From: an uncultured Carboxylicivirga sp.
GTDB taxonomy: Bacteria > Bacteroidota > Bacteroidia > Bacteroidales > Marinilabiliaceae
Reading direction: 5' to 3'
Length of the DNA: 64,000 bases
Assembly: GCA_947503525.1 (NCBI GenBank)
Contig: CANNEA010000001.1
Location: 1,321,062 to 1,385,061 of the forward strand
Shown here: piece by piece, positions 62,394 to 64,000 of the stretch
How the letters are laid out: every line of letters starts with the position of its first letter
How positions within the stretch are numbered: position 1 is the first letter of the stretch
Notes under the pieces: model-generated
What the model was told of the DNA's origin: nothing
Database searches by the model: none
Seen by the model: only the letters and a program-made list of their open reading frames with translations
Made by a program: the position numbers and the translations under genes

Positions 62394-62819
62394 ATGTTGA
62401 AAGGATTGTTAGCTATTTCGGGGCAACGTGGATTATTTAAGATGGTATCGCAGGCTAAGAACTCAATTATTGTTGAGTCTTTAATGGATGGTAAACGGAT
62501 GCCAGCTTATGCAACTTCACGAATAAGTGCGCTTGAAGACATTTCTATATATACAGAAGACGAAGATGTCAAGTTGTTTGATGTGTTTAAGGCTATTTTT
62601 GAGAAGGAGAATGGAGGAAAGGCAATTGAGCCTAAAAGCTCTGCTAATGAATTGAAAACATATTTTGAAGGGATATTACCTTTGTATGATAAGGATCGTG
62701 TATATGTTTCTGATATTAAAAAAGTACTGACTTGGTACAATGCCTTAATTGAAAAGGATCTTTTTGACCCAAATGCAACTGAGGATGAAGAAAGTGAAGA
62801 AGAAAAGGCAGAAGATTAA
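62394..62819 (+). CDS. DUF5606 family protein
   Basis: 141 residues. MLKGLLAISGQRGLFKMVSQ, ESLMDGKRMPAYATSRISAL and DISIYTEDEDVKLFDVFKAI identify the DUF5606 family, a Bacteroidota-restricted soluble protein of unknown role. The C-terminus is acidic (ATEDEESEEEKAED). It has its own promoter and terminator, so it is a single-gene unit. Confidence 0.92.
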   Translation: MLKGLLAISGQRGLFKMVSQAKNSIIVESLMDGKRMPAYATSRISALEDISIYTEDEDVKLFDVFKAIFEKENGGKAIEPKSSANELKTYFEGILPLYDKDRVYVSDIKKVLTWYNALIEKDLFDPNATEDEESEEEKAED

Positions 62820-62838
62820 TTTATTCTGAATAAAATAG

Positions 62839-62871
62839 AAAGAGGTGCTATCATAATAGTACCTCTTTTTT
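62839..62871 (+). terminator. Rho-independent terminator after the DUF5606 gene
   Basis: AAAGAGGTGCTAT pairs with ATAGTACCTCTTT with one G-T wobble, followed by T. Confidence 0.9.
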
Positions 62872-62923
62872 GTTGTTCAAGTTTTTTCTAATATTACAGT
62901 ATCAAATAACAAACCTAATTTAA

Positions 62924-63631
62924 ATGAAAAAGTTAATTGTATTAATTGCAATCGTTACAAGCATTTCGTTTGCGAAAGCTCAGTCGGATTTATATACTGT
63001 TACTAGTGGTGAGCTTATTTTTGGTTGGGCAGATGTAGAACAGAATATTGGAGGTCAAAATCAAAGTGTTAGAGGCAATATGCGATTTACTTTGTTTTTT
63101 CATCTTGGCCAATATGTACACTACGATTTTAGTAATAATTTTGGTCTTTATTCGGGTGGTGCCATTCGAAATGTTGGATTTATTACTGAAGATACAGATT
63201 TGGATCTTGAAAAAGAAAAGCATCGTTCTTATTCATTAGGTATACCATTAGCAGTAAAGTTTGGCGCATTCGATAAACATTTTTACTTTTTTGGAGGGGC
63301 GGAGTATGAATTAATGTTCCATTATAAGTATAAATGGTGGGAAGGTGGCACAAAATATAAGACATCAGAATGGTTTAGTGATCGAACAAACCTTTTTATG
63401 CCTTCGGTTTTTGCAGGTGTTCAATTTCCCAAAGGTTTGAATGTGAAATTTAGATATTACCTTGATGATTTTTTAAATAGTAATTACAAGAAAGGTAATG
63501 ATCCGCGCAATGACTATTCAAGATACAAAAAAACACAAATGTTTCATGTTTCTGTATGTTGGCAGTTCAGAACAAAAGAAATTTGGAAGGTGTTTGAGGA
63601 GGATGGTTGGCAGGCTTTCAATGCCAGATAA
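62924..63631 (+). CDS. Outer-membrane beta-barrel protein
   Basis: 235 residues with a clear signal peptide (MKKLIVLIAIVTSISFAKAQ). The mature part has alternating amphipathic strands (MRFTLFFHLGQYVHYDFSNN; GLYSGGAIRNVGFI; LGIPLAVKFGAFDKHFYFFG; LNVKFRYYLDDFLNSNYKKG) and ends near FHVSVCWQF, followed by a short soluble tail. It resembles PorT/OmpA-like barrels of Bacteroidota. No binding partner can be assigned. Confidence 0.85.
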   Translation: MKKLIVLIAIVTSISFAKAQSDLYTVTSGELIFGWADVEQNIGGQNQSVRGNMRFTLFFHLGQYVHYDFSNNFGLYSGGAIRNVGFITEDTDLDLEKEKHRSYSLGIPLAVKFGAFDKHFYFFGGAEYELMFHYKYKWWEGGTKYKTSEWFSDRTNLFMPSVFAGVQFPKGLNVKFRYYLDDFLNSNYKKGNDPRNDYSRYKKTQMFHVSVCWQFRTKEIWKVFEEDGWQAFNAR

Positions 63632-63653
63632 GAAAAATGTACCTAATAATATT

Positions 63654-63682
63654 AAGAGGCTCCATTGTGAGCCTCTTTTTTT
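63654..63682 (+). terminator. Rho-independent terminator after the beta-barrel gene
   Basis: AAGAGGCTC (63654-63662) and GAGCCTCTT (63669-63677) pair perfectly around CATTGT, followed by T7. Confidence 0.92.
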
Positions 63683-63757
63683 CATTTTCTAACACTCATG
63701 TATAAAGCAAGTTTGCTGGTGGTTTAAAAATAACTTCAAAAAACATTGGGTTTGCAT

Positions 63758-63788
63758 TTGCAAATAAGAAATAAAGTTCTTTAATTTG
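63758..63788 (+). promoter_or_regulatory. Distal promoter P1 at the right edge
   Basis: TTG (63758-63760), 20-bp spacer, TTAATTTG (63781-63788; first T-A step imperfect), then CAGCCGC. The same GCCGC follows P2. Confidence 0.6.
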
Positions 63789-63960
63789 CAGCCGCTTTGA
63801 GAGAAACGGATGGTGTTTTTCGGGAACTAGAGACGAGAGTTTACGGGGGGAAGCGGATTTTTTGAGGCCAGAGTTTAAGGTTAGGTTATGGAGTTAGGGA
63901 GGTGGTATTAAATAGCAATTTCGGGCTCGGATAAAAACTTTAAAAAAAGGTGAAAAAACA

Positions 63961-63993
63961 TTTGGAAAGGACGGTTAAAAGTTCTTACCTTTG
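63961..63993 (+). promoter_or_regulatory. Proximal promoter P2 at the right edge
   Basis: TTTG (63961-63964), 21-bp spacer, TACCTTTG (63986-63993), an exact -7 match, then TCGCCGC at the window end. It shares CATTTG, AAAGTTCTT-like spacer sequence and GCCGC with P1, so the two look like a duplicated promoter. Confidence 0.7.
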
Positions 63994-64000
63994 TCGCCGC

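Larger units (their letters stand above)
63632..64000. other. 369-bp region at the right edge, tandem promoters probably serving an rRNA operon
   Basis: After the terminator at 63654-63682 there is no plausible gene. Two copies of a -33/-7 module end in TTTG followed closely by GCCGC, about 205 bp apart, with a purine-rich leader between them (63800-63910). The layout matches strong Bacteroidota rrn promoters; a 16S rRNA gene just beyond position 64000 is predicted. Confidence 0.55.

Overview
The window is a roughly 64 kb piece of an AT-rich Bacteroidota chromosome, probably class Bacteroidia and plausibly order Marinilabiliales (order-level placement is inference). The case rests on DUF4293, DUF5606, DUF3276 and DUF349 proteins, a FeoA-FeoB fusion, the order nusB-DUF1573-yajC-ybbR-coaE, and promoter boxes matching the Bacteroidota TAnnTTTG (-7) / TTG (-33) pattern rather than -10/-35. 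No tRNA, rRNA gene, CRISPR array, prophage or insertion sequence was seen.

Layout. 1-10 kb: 5' part of uvrA, an ECF sigma factor with a small downstream gene, a family 2 glycosyltransferase, two divergent phosphofructokinase genes that both carry pyrophosphate-type residues, an Rrf2 regulator with three cysteines, rsmE and an orphan sensor kinase. 10-12.7 kb: an ECF sigma factor / membrane anti-sigma candidate / Spy-CpxP-like cassette. 12.8-28.4 kb: a seven-gene export operon, the most unusual part of the window. 28.4-33 kb: small regulators, a second sensor kinase, cupin and VOC proteins, an AraC-type gene broken by a frameshift, and a DUF4293 protein. 33-47 kb: sucB/sucA, an AddB-like nuclease, trmD, a DUF349 protein, pyrG and yidC. 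47-64 kb: a frameshifted zinc-ribbon membrane protein gene, a lipid kinase, a DEVD-box helicase, a nucleoside phosphorylase, a transglutaminase-like protein, pepD, the feo locus, a thiamine-binding protein, a DUF3276 protein, the nusB-coaE cluster, a TerB/DnaJ protein, DUF5606 and an outer-membrane protein. The right edge carries tandem promoters of the type that drive rRNA operons in this phylum.

The export operon encodes an ABC ATPase; an ABC-2 permease fused to an M1-aminopeptidase-like domain without HExxH and a golvesin-like C-terminal domain; TolC; a lipoprotein periplasmic adaptor; an RND pump; a second RND pump fused in one 1575-residue chain to extra membrane helices and a complete ABC ATPase domain; and another ABC-2 permease. 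Two ABC modules and a two-subunit RND tripartite pump therefore sit in one transcription unit and are physically joined in one polypeptide. A perfect 16-bp palindrome lies in its promoter region. Most of the rest of the window is ordinary housekeeping sequence.
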